From Thermoplasmatales archaeon (lineage in GTDB: Archaea > Thermoplasmatota > E2 > DHVEG-1), in assembly GCA_023128855.1 (NCBI GenBank), contig JAGMDE010000073.1, forward strand, positions 1 through 10,305: a stretch of 10,305 bases of DNA. Direction: 5' to 3'. The position numbers and the translations under genes are program-made. The notes beneath the pieces were generated by a model. The model was not told the DNA's origin. It saw nothing but the letters and a program-made list of their open reading frames with translations, and ran no database searches. This document shows, in pieces, positions 1 to 7,309 of the stretch (the first letter of the stretch is position 1; each line of letters opens with the position of its first letter).

Positions 1-826
1 CAACTGCTTGTTCTAAAGCTGCTAATAACCAAACAGAACTACCTTTGCCATTACTACCTATCACTTTATAGGAGTAGTAATTTGCCATTGGTGCAACTCC
101 TACATATTTATAATTAGAATATTTCCCAGAACCTAAAACAATACTTGCACAATGTGTTCCATGCCCGTGATCATCCATTGGATCATCGTCATTATTAACA
201 TAATCATAACCACCAAGATATCTGCCTTCTAAGTCAGGATGATTATAGTTAATACCTGTGTCAACTATTGCTATTTTTATCCCTTCACCTGTTAAACTGT
301 TCCCATTTATATCATGATAATTCCATATTTCGTCTGCTTCGATCAGAGGTACTGATTCATCTAAATTAACAGAGATTATATAATTTGGAATAATGTTTTT
401 AACATAAGGTAAATCTTTGATTTCTTCTATGTCGTCCCTTTGAATATTTTTAATACAGATTCCATTAAATAAATCAAAAAATTCTCCAAAAGAATCATAA
501 TTTCCAACTATATCAGTGATATCTTCTTTTGCTTTTTTATGAATAGATAAAATTTTGTCTTGATGTTCTTGAACATTGTTATTTAAAAAAACCTCTGCAG
601 CTTTTTCTGTTAGATGCGTAAAAAAACTTTTTATCTTCTCTATAAGTTGTGTTTTAAATTTTAAAATGGGTTCATCATTAAACTGAACAATATAACCGTC
701 AAAATCTAATTCTTCATCAGTATTACTGCTAACTTCAACACTTAATGCTGTTGAACTAAAATTTAGTGATGCAGCTAAAAGAAAAATGATGATTAAAACT
801 GCAAATAGCCTTTTGTTAATGTTCAT
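1..826 (-). CDS. Secreted subtilisin-like (S8) serine protease, 5' part only
   Basis: This is the N-terminal 275 residues of an exported subtilase; the gene continues past the left edge, so the catalytic Ser and C terminus are not visible. The start is the ATG at 826-824. Residues 1-28 form a signal peptide: MNINKR, then a hydrophobic LFAVLIIIFLLAAS core. An inhibitor-I9-like propeptide probably spans about 43-150, opening with GYIVQFND. The catalytic domain begins near 160. Asp189 in IAIVDTGIN and His222 in DDHGHGTH are the first two members of the catalytic triad and are intact. The likely role is extracellular or cell-surface proteolysis after propeptide removal. It lies 35 bp after taw1 on the same strand; the AT-rich gap has TATA-like runs, so it may have its own promoter. 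The family call is firm; substrate and anchoring are unknown. Confidence 0.93.
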   Translation of the reverse strand, partial: MNINKRLFAVLIIIFLLAASLNFSSTALSVEVSSNTDEELDFDGYIVQFNDEPILKFKTQLIEKIKSFFTHLTEKAAEVFLNNNVQEHQDKILSIHKKAKEDITDIVGNYDSFGEFFDLFNGICIKNIQRDDIEEIKDLPYVKNIIPNYIISVNLDESVPLIEADEIWNYHDINGNSLTGEGIKIAIVDTGINYNHPDLEGRYLGGYDYVNNDDDPMDDHGHGTHCASIVLGSGKYSNYKYVGVAPMANYYSYKVIGSNGKGSSVWLLAALEQAV

Positions 827-861
827 TAATAAAATACTGTTAATATTATTGTTTATTAACT

Positions 862-1797
862 TTATTTGTCAAATCTAGCCATTTTTGGCTTTTTAGATAG
901 TAAAACAACTCTTGAATCAGGTTTTTCCATTTCTAAATCATAACCCACAGATTCTGCAAGAGCACTACCAAAATCATGTACACTGTCATGAAGAGGCATA
1001 TTAGAAATGGTCATTCTTTTACGAGAATATCCAACAAAAACATAACCTTTGGGTTCAATAAAAAGCGGCGAGGCTTTTTCGTCCAATTTAGCATATTCGC
1101 CAATATAACTTTCATCCATATTCCATCCCTGAACCAAAGTATGACGGATAACTGTTCTAGTATTCAAAGATGGAAGCAATTCCAATGTTTGATTTAACTT
1201 AGTCCAACCATCAGAAACCAATGGTGAGCATAATTTCTTGTAGACTGCTTCATTTGGAGCAACAACTGAAACATATAGCTGCTTAGGCAACGGATTTAAT
1301 TTCTCTAATGCCTCTGGATTTGTACCATTTGTAACCAAAAAAGTTGTAATATTACGTTTATGACATTCTTCAAAAAATTCTCCAAGCTTAGGATATAATG
1401 TAGGCTCACCAGTTAACGAACACGCGAGCATATTAGGGTCATTTGCCTCTTTCCATTTTTTCTGATCGCAACGTTCATCTCCTTTAAATCCAGTAATAAG
1501 TTTACGTTGCGCTTCAATGGATTTATCTAAAATATACTTTGGATCATCAACTTCTTTGAACTCTTTTTCATTAAAACCTTGGTGTCTCCAACAAAATAAA
1601 CACATTTGGTTACATTGGTTTATCGATGGAGTCATTTGAAGACAGCGATGAGATTTTATTCCATAAAATGTTTGCTTATAACATTCTCTTTCAAAAAGCA
1701 AACTTTGCCTCATCCAATGGCAAAGTTTTACACCAGAATGATGTCCTACAACTCCATAATGTTGTTTTTCTAGTATTTTTTGTAGCTCTATATTCAT
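862..1797 (-). CDS. taw1: 4-demethylwyosine synthase, tRNA-Phe wybutosine pathway (radical SAM)
   Basis: The family condenses N1-methylguanosine at position 37 of tRNA-Phe with carbons from pyruvate to make 4-demethylwyosine, using SAM and two [4Fe-4S] clusters. From the ATG at 1797 the protein is 311 residues, the usual archaeal length. The radical SAM cysteines are C62, C66 and C69 (CNQMCLFC). C26, C39 and C52 would bind the second cluster, and K41 matches the lysine proposed to bind pyruvate. These are the same positions as in Methanocaldococcus jannaschii TYW1 as I recall it. A frame-extending TTG at 1809 is less likely: it overlaps a GAGG ribosome-binding site that serves the ATG. LTGEPT near 128-133 is the family's Gly-rich strand. 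It is the third gene after argS and the SplB-like gene, 17 bp after the latter's stop, so translation and tRNA maturation share a transcript. Confidence 0.95.
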   Translation of the reverse strand: MNIELQKILEKQHYGVVGHHSGVKLCHWMRQSLLFERECYKQTFYGIKSHRCLQMTPSINQCNQMCLFCWRHQGFNEKEFKEVDDPKYILDKSIEAQRKLITGFKGDERCDQKKWKEANDPNMLACSLTGEPTLYPKLGEFFEECHKRNITTFLVTNGTNPEALEKLNPLPKQLYVSVVAPNEAVYKKLCSPLVSDGWTKLNQTLELLPSLNTRTVIRHTLVQGWNMDESYIGEYAKLDEKASPLFIEPKGYVFVGYSRKRMTISNMPLHDSVHDFGSALAESVGYDLEMEKPDSRVVLLSKKPKMARFDK

Positions 1798-1801
1798 ATA
1801 G

Positions 1802-1807
1802 TTCCTC
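1802..1807 (-). promoter_or_regulatory. Ribosome-binding site of taw1
   Basis: On the minus strand GAGGAA lies six bases before the ATG at 1797, with GAGG at 1807-1804. It decides the start: the upstream in-frame TTG at 1809 sits on top of this site and would leave no binding sequence of its own. Confidence 0.7.
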
Positions 1808-1814
1808 AAATTTT

Positions 1815-2606
1815 TCAGATTTTATTTTTTATATTATGATTTATACACGATTCTTTAATTAAACTGTTAGTTTTAGAAATATACTCTTCATTTGGCATAT
1901 AACTGTTTTCATATAGTTTTTCGTATTTTCTTACAAGATCTGGATAAAATTCTTTAAGAATGTCTATAAAACATGATTTCTGATCACCTTTAAGTTCCAA
2001 ATGTTTATATAAAAGATACTGAGCATTATGATTCTTTGCTGAACTAACTATATCATCAAGTTCCGTCTCAATAATATATGGAAAAACTGGCAGAACAGCT
2101 AATCCTGACTTAATACCATTTTTTGTAAGCTTTTCAATAGTTTTTAGCCTTACTTTTGGCAGAGGAACATTTTTTTCAAAAATCTTTGAAATAGGGTCTT
2201 TTATGGATGCTGCACTTAAAGTTACTATGGAATGTTCAATTTCTGATAGGATATCGATATCTCTTACTACTAAATCTGATTTTGTAAGGACATGACAAGA
2301 AAATCCATGTTTTTTTATAGTTTTTAGTAATTCTCTAGTTATTTCAAGTTCCTCTTCAGCTTTTTGATAAGGATCATGAACTGATCCAACAATAATTGTT
2401 CCTTTTTTTGCTGTTTCTAACTCTTTTTTAAGGATTTCTGCCGCATTGGTTTTAACGAAAATTGTTTCATCAAAAGATGAATCGCAGTACAAGCACCCAA
2501 ATTCACAGTTTTGATAGGGATCAATTGTATAATTTCCAGCAAAAAGTTTGTCTTTATTTGTAATTTTATTTAATAAAAAATCAACTTTAATTTGTTTATA
2601 ATGCAT
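1815..2606 (-). CDS. SplB-like radical SAM protein (COG1533 type), function unknown
   Basis: A 263-residue protein with the radical SAM cluster motif CEFGCLYC (C34, C38, C41), which binds a [4Fe-4S] cluster and SAM. The segment just before it (GNYTIDPYQN) and the downstream SVHDPYQKAEEELEITRELL are typical of the SplB-related family. Spore photoproduct lyase is the founding member, but most archaeal members have no proven substrate, so a DNA-repair role should not be assumed. The start is the ATG at 2606, one base after the argS stop, with a GAGG site inside the argS end. An upstream ATG at 2678 in the same frame would add 24 residues that only shadow the argS C terminus. As the middle gene of argS-this-taw1, a role in tRNA or nucleotide chemistry is a reasonable inference and no more. 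Confidence 0.85.
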   Translation of the reverse strand: MHYKQIKVDFLLNKITNKDKLFAGNYTIDPYQNCEFGCLYCDSSFDETIFVKTNAAEILKKELETAKKGTIIVGSVHDPYQKAEEELEITRELLKTIKKHGFSCHVLTKSDLVVRDIDILSEIEHSIVTLSAASIKDPISKIFEKNVPLPKVRLKTIEKLTKNGIKSGLAVLPVFPYIIETELDDIVSSAKNHNAQYLLYKHLELKGDQKSCFIDILKEFYPDLVRKYEKLYENSYMPNEEYISKTNSLIKESCINHNIKNKI

Positions 2607-2607
2607 C

Positions 2608-4332
2608 CTACATTTCCTCTGGTGCAACAATGCCGAGTAAATCCAAACCGTTTTGTAAAACAATTCTTGTTGCATCAACTAATGCAAGTCTTCCGATTCT
2701 AGTTTTGATATTTTTTTCTGGTAAAACAGGACAATCTCTGTAAAATTGATTAAACTGAGAAGCAACATCAAACAGATAATTAGCTATACTGTGGGGTTTG
2801 CAACCTTCGCATGCTTCATCAATAACAATCGGGAATCTAGCTAATTTTTTAATTAAATCTATCTCAGAATTATGATTTAAAAAAGTAGTACTAAAATCTT
2901 TTATTTCATCTTGTTTTTTGGATAGTATACTACAAGCACGTGCGTGTGAATATTGAATAAAAGGCGAAGCATTTCCCTCGAAATTAAGAGCTTCTTCCCA
3001 TCTGAATTCAATATCCTTTTCAGGTTGAACTTTTATAATATTGTAGCGTAAAGCCCCAATACCAATAACCTCTGCTACGTCATTCATCTTTTTTTCAGTA
3101 AGTTCTTTACCCCTTCGTTTCTTAACTTCGTCATAAGCTCTTTTTACACATTCATCAATGAGTTCATCTAAGTATACTACCCTAGCCCGACGGGTAGACA
3201 TTTTGCCATCTGGGAGAGAAACAAAAGAGTAAAAAATTACTTTTGGAATTAACTTAGCTTTTACAAGATTCAAGGCTATTTCTACTTGTTTTGATTCCAA
3301 TTTATGATCCTCGCCCAGTATATTAACTAATAGATCAGCATGTTTTGCTTTCCATAAGTGGTAAGCTATATCTCTTGTTGCGTAAAGAGTTGTACCATCT
3401 TTTCTGATAAAGAAAAAATTTGTATTTCTACCTTGAATGCCGAAATGTTTCATATCTAAATAATAAGCACCTTTCTCTTTACCGCAATACTTAGATTTTT
3501 TTAACTTTTCAACAACATAATCAACGCTTTTATCCTTAACAAAATTTGATTCAGGAACATATTTGTCGACTGATATGTTTATTCTAATCAGGCTTTCCTT
3601 TATTCCTTCTAAAACAGGATTATATGATTTATGAACTAGGTCAATAGCTTTTTTTTCACCTTCTTCACTTCTTTTGACTAGTTCACCAATTTCTTTTGAA
3701 ACCTTCTCATCTTCATCCATAAGTTTGCTAGCTAATTGGTAATATCCAACTGTTTTATGATCTGGTTTATCATATTTTGATTTTGGAACATCTTTAGGAT
3801 CTAGATTATTGACGCCCCAAGCTAAAATTGCAACCTGTTTACCCATATCATCAAGATAAAACTGTGACTCAACATCATATCCAGCAGCTTTGAAAATTCT
3901 AACGATTGTATCGCCGATAATTGGATTTCTAGCTCTTCCTATATGCAACGGACCATTGGGATTAGCTGAAGTATGCTCAATTAATGCCTTTTTATTTTTA
4001 TTTTTCAGATTTCCATAATTATTTTGGTTTGATAGAATAGATTTTATTGTTAAATTCTTTAACTTTTCAGTGTTGATAAAGAAATTTACATATGGGCCGT
4101 TCGCTATTATTTTTTCTACCCATTTGCCTTTTTCTATCTTTTTAGCAATTTCGTTAGAAATATCATTTGGTGATTTTTTTGCTATTGGTGCTAAAGAAAA
4201 ACAGGGAAATGCAAAATCACCTAAACTTTCCGGTGGAATTTCTAATTTTATTTTACAGTCATAATCTAACTTAGATAAAATTTTATTCAGCAAAGATACT
4301 ATCTCTTTTTTTGCTTCATCTAATGGATACAT
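2608..4332 (-). CDS. argS: Arginyl-tRNA synthetase, class I
   Basis: Charges tRNA-Arg with arginine using ATP, in the cytoplasm. The 574-residue length is normal for archaea. Domains in order: an N-terminal Arg-specific additional domain (about 1-90), then a Rossmann catalytic core. The core has the HIGH-type motif as HIGR at 130-133 after NPNGPL, the ArgRS signature DGTTLYATRDIAYH at 312-325, and the KMSKS-type loop as KMSTR at 377-381. A DALR-type anticodon-binding domain runs from about 460 (FIQYSHARAC) to the end, closing with the usual GIVAPEEM. Start ATG at 4332-4330. It has no Shine-Dalgarno sequence but a TATA box about 30 bp upstream, which suggests a leaderless or nearly leaderless transcript. 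First gene of a three-gene operon with the SplB-like protein and taw1. Confidence 0.97.
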   Translation of the reverse strand: MYPLDEAKKEIVSLLNKILSKLDYDCKIKLEIPPESLGDFAFPCFSLAPIAKKSPNDISNEIAKKIEKGKWVEKIIANGPYVNFFINTEKLKNLTIKSILSNQNNYGNLKNKNKKALIEHTSANPNGPLHIGRARNPIIGDTIVRIFKAAGYDVESQFYLDDMGKQVAILAWGVNNLDPKDVPKSKYDKPDHKTVGYYQLASKLMDEDEKVSKEIGELVKRSEEGEKKAIDLVHKSYNPVLEGIKESLIRINISVDKYVPESNFVKDKSVDYVVEKLKKSKYCGKEKGAYYLDMKHFGIQGRNTNFFFIRKDGTTLYATRDIAYHLWKAKHADLLVNILGEDHKLESKQVEIALNLVKAKLIPKVIFYSFVSLPDGKMSTRRARVVYLDELIDECVKRAYDEVKKRRGKELTEKKMNDVAEVIGIGALRYNIIKVQPEKDIEFRWEEALNFEGNASPFIQYSHARACSILSKKQDEIKDFSTTFLNHNSEIDLIKKLARFPIVIDEACEGCKPHSIANYLFDVASQFNQFYRDCPVLPEKNIKTRIGRLALVDATRIVLQNGLDLLGIVAPEEM

Positions 4333-4358
4333 AACGCGAAATAGAAATTGTAATAGTG

Positions 4359-4367
4359 CTTATAGGG
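4359..4367 (-). promoter_or_regulatory. Probable TATA box of the argS operon
   Basis: On the minus strand CCCTATAAG is centred about 30 bp before the argS ATG. That is the archaeal distance from TATA box to transcription start, so the mRNA would begin at or very near the start codon. No ribosome-binding site is present, which agrees. Confidence 0.5.
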
Positions 4368-4401
4368 TTTTGCACAATTTAGAGCAGTAATTTTAAAAAG
4401 A

Positions 4402-4410
4402 TTTATATTA
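4402..4410 (+). promoter_or_regulatory. Probable TATA box of the RAM-domain gene
   Basis: TTTATATTA with the purine-rich AAAAAGA just upstream resembles an archaeal BRE/TATA. Transcription would start near 4428-4435, giving a short leader that contains the AAGGTGA ribosome-binding site at 4431-4437. The box is also the left half of a dyad. Confidence 0.55.
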
Positions 4411-4423
4411 TGTTACAATATAA
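4403..4423. repeat. 21-bp inverted repeat over the promoter
   Basis: Perfect 7-bp arms, TTATATT at 4403-4409 and AATATAA at 4417-4423, flank a 7-base spacer (ATGTTAC). It overlaps the TATA box of the RAM-domain gene and lies between divergent genes. It could be an operator, or simply TATA-like sequence on both strands. Confidence 0.5.
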
Positions 4424-4444
4424 GGGGGCCAAGGTGAATGATAT

Positions 4445-4678
4445 ATGGCTATAGGTTTTGTGCTGATAAGTGCGGCACCTGCGCGAGAACATGATGTATA
4501 TAACAAACTCTCCAAAGTACCTGAAATAGTTGAATTACACCCACTCTTTGGAGAATATGACCTTATAGCTAAAATTCAAGCTGATGACTTTGAAAAACTT
4601 GGAAAAATAGTTGTTGATAACATTAGATCAATTGAGGGTGTAATTGACACTAAGACGTTAACTGGAACGAAATTTTAG
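4445..4678 (+). CDS. Stand-alone Lrp/AsnC ligand-binding (RAM) domain protein
   Basis: A 77-residue protein that consists only of the effector-binding domain of Lrp/AsnC regulators. The pattern fits the beta-alpha-beta-beta-alpha-beta fold: strand IGFVLISA, helix REHDVYNKLSKV, strands around VELHPLFGEYDLIAKIQ with the typical GEYDL turn (36-40), helix DFEKLGKIVVDNI, and a final strand with the usual end GVIDTKTLTG (65-74). No DNA-binding helix-turn-helix is present. Such proteins form ring-like oligomers and may bind amino acids or join full-length Lrp subunits; the ligand here is unknown. The start ATG at 4445 has AAGGTGA seven bases upstream; an ATG at 4438 is out of frame. It is followed 15 bp later by a small membrane protein with an equally strong ribosome-binding site, so the two are probably co-transcribed. 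Confidence 0.88.
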   Translation: MAIGFVLISAAPAREHDVYNKLSKVPEIVELHPLFGEYDLIAKIQADDFEKLGKIVVDNIRSIEGVIDTKTLTGTKF

Positions 4679-4693
4679 GAAAGGTGAAAAAGA

Positions 4694-5005
4694 ATGGAAG
4701 GTATGTTATTAGAATTCTTTTTGAGTATGCTGACGCTAGTCTTTGCTATTGCAAGCATCATTGCCGGTATCTTTACTGCATATTTTGGATCAGGTAAGAG
4801 CAGAGCGGTTGGGGCCATCCTTGTAATAATAGGATTAATTGTATTTATCCTGTTCTTATGGTTTGCTGGAATCATAGGATTTATGGGAACAGCTCCAATA
4901 ATGTTTGAAGGTATCATTGCAGAAGGAATTGTAGCAGTAATCGGTGCTGTTGTTGGAGCATTGATTGCATTAGGTATATTCCTGTTAGCAATAATGAAAG
5001 CATAA
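4694..5005 (+). CDS. Small three-helix membrane protein, function unknown
   Basis: I do not recognise a named family. The 103 residues are almost all hydrophobic and form three likely membrane helices, at about 5-30, 38-61 and 75-100. They are joined by a short basic loop (GSGKSR, 32-37) and a loop around GTAPIMFEG (65-73). Helix 3 is rich in small residues (AVIGAVVGALIALG), which favours tight helix packing. There is no signal peptide apart from the first helix. AAGGTGA at 4681-4687 lies six bases before the ATG. It follows the RAM-domain gene closely and is followed by a T-rich terminator, so the pair forms a two-gene unit. A membrane sensor or transporter partner of the RAM protein is possible but unproven. 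The opposite strand is also open over much of it, but shows no coding features. Confidence 0.75.
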   Translation: MEGMLLEFFLSMLTLVFAIASIIAGIFTAYFGSGKSRAVGAILVIIGLIVFILFLWFAGIIGFMGTAPIMFEGIIAEGIVAVIGAVVGALIALGIFLLAIMKA

Positions 5006-5030
5006 ATTCAATTCAGAAGAAATCACAAGA

Positions 5031-5050
5031 TTTTCTTTCTTTTTTTTTTA
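5031..5050 (+). terminator. T-rich terminator after the membrane protein gene
   Basis: TTTTCTTTC followed by nine or more T residues begins 25 bases after the stop at 5005. T-rich tracts on the coding strand, without a strong hairpin, are the usual intrinsic terminators of archaea. The convergent pdxT gene ends 45 bp further on. Confidence 0.6.
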
Positions 5051-5095
5051 AATATTTCTTAAAAGAATAAAAGTTAATATTGCACTATATAAATT

Positions 5096-5710
5096 TCAAG
5101 ATATGTTTTCCAATATTATATCTAAAAAATATTTATGTATCCTGAGATCTTCTGTAAGTTCAGGGTGAAACGACACAGCTAGAATCTTTTCTTGCTTAAC
5201 CATTACTATTTTATTATCTATTTCTGCAAGAATTTCGCAATTCCCCCAAACCTTCTCAATTGATGGCGCCCTAATAAAAACAGCATTGTAAGGTTTAGAA
5301 AAACCTTTAATATCAATATATTTTTCAAATGAGTCCTTTTGTCTGCCAAATGCATTTCTTTTTACATTCATATCTATTGCAGATAAAAGTTTTACATCCT
5401 TTTTATTATCAGTCATCTCACTTGCAAGTATAACACAACCAGCGCATGTTCCTATTATTGGTAGGTTATCCTCCTTTAATCTCTTAGATATTGCAGAATA
5501 AAGCCCTGATTTGAACAAAATTCTTGATATGATTGTACTTTCTCCACCCGGAAAAATTAAAGCATCAATTTTTTTAATGTCATCTTTATTTCTAACAATA
5601 AAAACTTCTCCAGAGTTATTTGTTTCTTCTAAAATTTTTCTCATCGAAGTAAGATGTTCAGACACTGCCCCTTGTATTCCGATTACTCCAATGGTTAACC
5701 CGTTTACCAT
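5096..5710 (-). CDS. pdxT: Pyridoxal 5'-phosphate synthase glutaminase subunit
   Basis: Releases ammonia from glutamine and channels it to PdxS for vitamin B6 (PLP) synthesis by the DXP-independent route. The 204 residues form a class I glutamine amidotransferase. The nucleophile is C89 in GTCAG; the His-Glu pair is H182 and E184 in SFHPELT; the GGES loop (55-58) supports the oxyanion region. The start opens IGVIGIQGAVSEH, the family's N terminus. The ATG at 5710 overlaps the last 7 bases of pdxS, and the AGGAGAGG just before it is a strong ribosome-binding site, so translational coupling of the two subunits is likely. All catalytic residues are intact. Confidence 0.97.
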   Translation of the reverse strand: MVNGLTIGVIGIQGAVSEHLTSMRKILEETNNSGEVFIVRNKDDIKKIDALIFPGGESTIISRILFKSGLYSAISKRLKEDNLPIIGTCAGCVILASEMTDNKKDVKLLSAIDMNVKRNAFGRQKDSFEKYIDIKGFSKPYNAVFIRAPSIEKVWGNCEILAEIDNKIVMVKQEKILAVSFHPELTEDLRIHKYFLDIILENIS

Positions 5711-6708
5711 CCTCTCTCCTGCAAGAGTTGTTCTTTAGGTATAGTTTCTATTTCTATACCAGCCATTGCTTCTCCAAGGTTTTTACTAACCTCAGCAATA
5801 ACATCTGGCTTATCGAAATTTGCTACTGCTTCAACAATAGCTTTAGCTCTTTCAGTTGGATTATTTGATTTAAAAATCCCCGACCCTACAAAAACACCAT
5901 CACTACCAAGTTGCATCATTAATGCTGCATCAGCAGGAGTTGCTATACCACCTGCTGCAAAATTTACTACTGGAAGTCTATGATAAGTTTTTTTAATATC
6001 GTTTAAGATTTTTCTAACGCCATCCTTAACTTCTTTGTATGTATACTCTTCAAAAACTGGTATATCATCAGCAACTTTTTTACCAGTCAATACCTCTGCT
6101 GTTCTTCTGTAACTCTCAGCATACTCTTCTGTTAATTTCTCTAGTTCATCATCATTAATAATCTGTAATTTTTTAATCATACTAGTTACCATTCTCTGGT
6201 GTCTCACAGCTTCAATGATGTTTCCAGTGCCTGCTTCTCCCTTTGTACGTATCATAAAAGCGCCTTCCCAAATTCTTCGAACTGCTTCACCAAGATTTCT
6301 GCATCCACATACAAAAGGTATCGTAAATTTATGTTTGTCAATATGGTAAAACGGATCTGCTGGTGTAAGAACCTCAGATTCATCAATCATGTCAACACCT
6401 AGAGCTTCAAGAGCTTGTGCTTCAACAAAATGACCAATTCTGGCTTTAGCCATAACTGGAATACTAACAGAATCCATTATTTCTAGAATTTTACTGGGGT
6501 CAGCCATTCTAGCTACGCCACCTTGTGCACGAATATCTGCAGGAACTCTTTCTAAGGCCATTACTGCAACAGCACCGCTGTCTTCAGCGATACATGCTTG
6601 TTTTGCATTTGTAACATCCATGACTACGCCACCTTTTTGCATTTGAGCAAAGCCTTTCTTTAATTTATCTGTGCCAACTTTCAATTTTGGGACATCTGTT
6701 TCTTCCAT
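5704..6708 (-). CDS. pdxS: Pyridoxal 5'-phosphate synthase lyase subunit, archaeal long form
   Basis: Builds PLP from ribose 5-phosphate, glyceraldehyde 3-phosphate and ammonia supplied by PdxT, in a dodecameric (beta/alpha)8-barrel complex. Key residues are D31 in VVMDVTNA, K88 in VMAKARIGH (first Schiff-base lysine) and K156 in IRTKGEAGTG (second lysine). These correspond to Bacillus D24, K81 and K149. At 334 residues it is about 40 longer than the bacterial enzyme. The extra segment lies roughly at 180-245, between the MVTSMIKKLQ helix and PVVNFAAGGI, as in other archaeal PdxS proteins. The ATG at 6708 follows a GGGGGTT stretch that may serve as the ribosome-binding site. First gene of the pdxS-pdxT operon. 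Confidence 0.97.
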   Translation of the reverse strand: MEETDVPKLKVGTDKLKKGFAQMQKGGVVMDVTNAKQACIAEDSGAVAVMALERVPADIRAQGGVARMADPSKILEIMDSVSIPVMAKARIGHFVEAQALEALGVDMIDESEVLTPADPFYHIDKHKFTIPFVCGCRNLGEAVRRIWEGAFMIRTKGEAGTGNIIEAVRHQRMVTSMIKKLQIINDDELEKLTEEYAESYRRTAEVLTGKKVADDIPVFEEYTYKEVKDGVRKILNDIKKTYHRLPVVNFAAGGIATPADAALMMQLGSDGVFVGSGIFKSNNPTERAKAIVEAVANFDKPDVIAEVSKNLGEAMAGIEIETIPKEQLLQERGW

Positions 6709-6746
6709 AATTCTGAACCCCCAAATATAACCAATTCAAATTCGAT

Positions 6747-6754
6747 ATATAAAA
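6747..6754 (-). promoter_or_regulatory. Probable TATA box of pdxST
   Basis: On the minus strand TTTTATAT is centred about 42 bp before the pdxS ATG. Transcription would begin near 6724, giving a leader of about 16 bases that carries GGGGGTT. A second AT-rich run at 6723-6730 is too close to the start to be the TATA box. Confidence 0.5.
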
Positions 6755-6794
6755 CCCATTATTAAGAGCTATGGTTACTTTAAAAAATTAAATA

Positions 6795-7127
6795 TTATCT
6801 TCTATTTAAGGATTCTATCATTTCTCTCCCAAAAGAAGTTAAACCATACAATTTTATATTTTTACCGCCACTTTTCTCTTCAATTAAATCTAAACTAATA
6901 AGGGATTCCTCTTCTTTATATCTGGAACCCATACCTCGGATAGCTCCAATAACATTAGTTGGGGTTGTTTTGACATTATAAGCTATTTCAGAGGTGTAAC
7001 TACAACTTGGACTAATATCAAAAAGATACTCAGCAATCTTCTTTCTAACATTACTCCTCCTTAGAGCTCTAATTACCAGTGGTCTTTTTATATCAAGATT
7101 TTCCTCTGATTTATTTTCTATCGACAT
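6795..7127 (-). CDS. Archaeal winged-helix transcriptional regulator
   Basis: A 110-residue regulator of a small archaeal winged-helix type. The opening RPLVIRALRRSNVRKKIAEY is a basic first helix. A helix-turn-helix follows (TSEIAYNVKTTPTNVIGAIRGM), with TNVIGAIRGMGSRY as the probable recognition helix. The wing and last helix are LISLDLIEEKSGGK and YGLTSFGREMIESL. I chose the ATG at 7127; a TTG at 7145 extends the frame by six residues and cannot be excluded. Neither start has a convincing ribosome-binding site. It lies 86 bp before pdxS on the same strand, but pdxS has its own TATA box, so control of pdxST is only a possibility. It also faces the archaellin gene divergently across about 208 bp, making that gene an equally plausible target. 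Ligand unknown. Confidence 0.8.
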   Translation of the reverse strand: MSIENKSEENLDIKRPLVIRALRRSNVRKKIAEYLFDISPSCSYTSEIAYNVKTTPTNVIGAIRGMGSRYKEEESLISLDLIEEKSGGKNIKLYGLTSFGREMIESLNRR

Positions 7128-7163
7128 CCCATCCACGACTATCAAATGTGAATATTTCTTCTT

Positions 7164-7175
7164 GTTTAAATAATA
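7164..7175 (-). promoter_or_regulatory. Possible TATA box of the winged-helix regulator
   Basis: The minus strand reads ATTATTTAAAC here, about 40 bp before the ATG at 7127. The rest of the divergent gap (7128-7335) holds no tRNA or clear repeat that I can see; only this site and the archaellin promoter stand out. Confidence 0.3.
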
Positions 7176-7290
7176 TTCCCCTGCCGTATAATCATCTGCG
7201 TATTCATATGCTTATTCAATTGAAAATCTACTAGCAAAACTATACATTCTTCCCCATATACACCTACATATCCTTCTACAAATTCAAATG

Positions 7291-7309
7291 CGAAAAAACA
7301 ATATAAAAG
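7291..7309 (+). promoter_or_regulatory. Probable BRE and TATA box of the archaellin gene
   Basis: CGAAAAAA followed by ATATAAAAG (7301-7309) is a good archaeal BRE/TATA. Transcription would start near 7330, only a few bases before the ATG at 7336, giving a leaderless or nearly leaderless mRNA. This matches the lack of a ribosome-binding site. Confidence 0.6.

Noticed and set aside
976..1197. Open frame antisense to taw1 (and a similar one at 1626-1862)
   Set aside because: Both mirror a well-supported radical SAM gene, have no recognisable domain, and have no promoter or ribosome-binding site.
2607..2678. Longer N terminus of the SplB-like protein from the ATG at 2678
   Set aside because: The extra 24 residues overlap the argS C terminus, and the ATG at 2606 has a ribosome-binding site directly upstream.
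4675..4917. Open frame antisense to the small membrane protein
   Set aside because: The sense frame has three clean hydrophobic helices and a strong ribosome-binding site; the antisense product is a Pro/Asn-rich mirror without either.
5056..5067. Short perfect dyad TTCTTAAAAGAA between convergent genes
   Set aside because: Five-base arms with a two-base loop cannot form a stable hairpin and are expected by chance in such AT-rich sequence; the T tract before it explains termination.
5511..5738. Open frames antisense to pdxT and pdxS (also 6199-6402)
   Set aside because: They lie fully inside genes whose catalytic residues are intact on the other strand.
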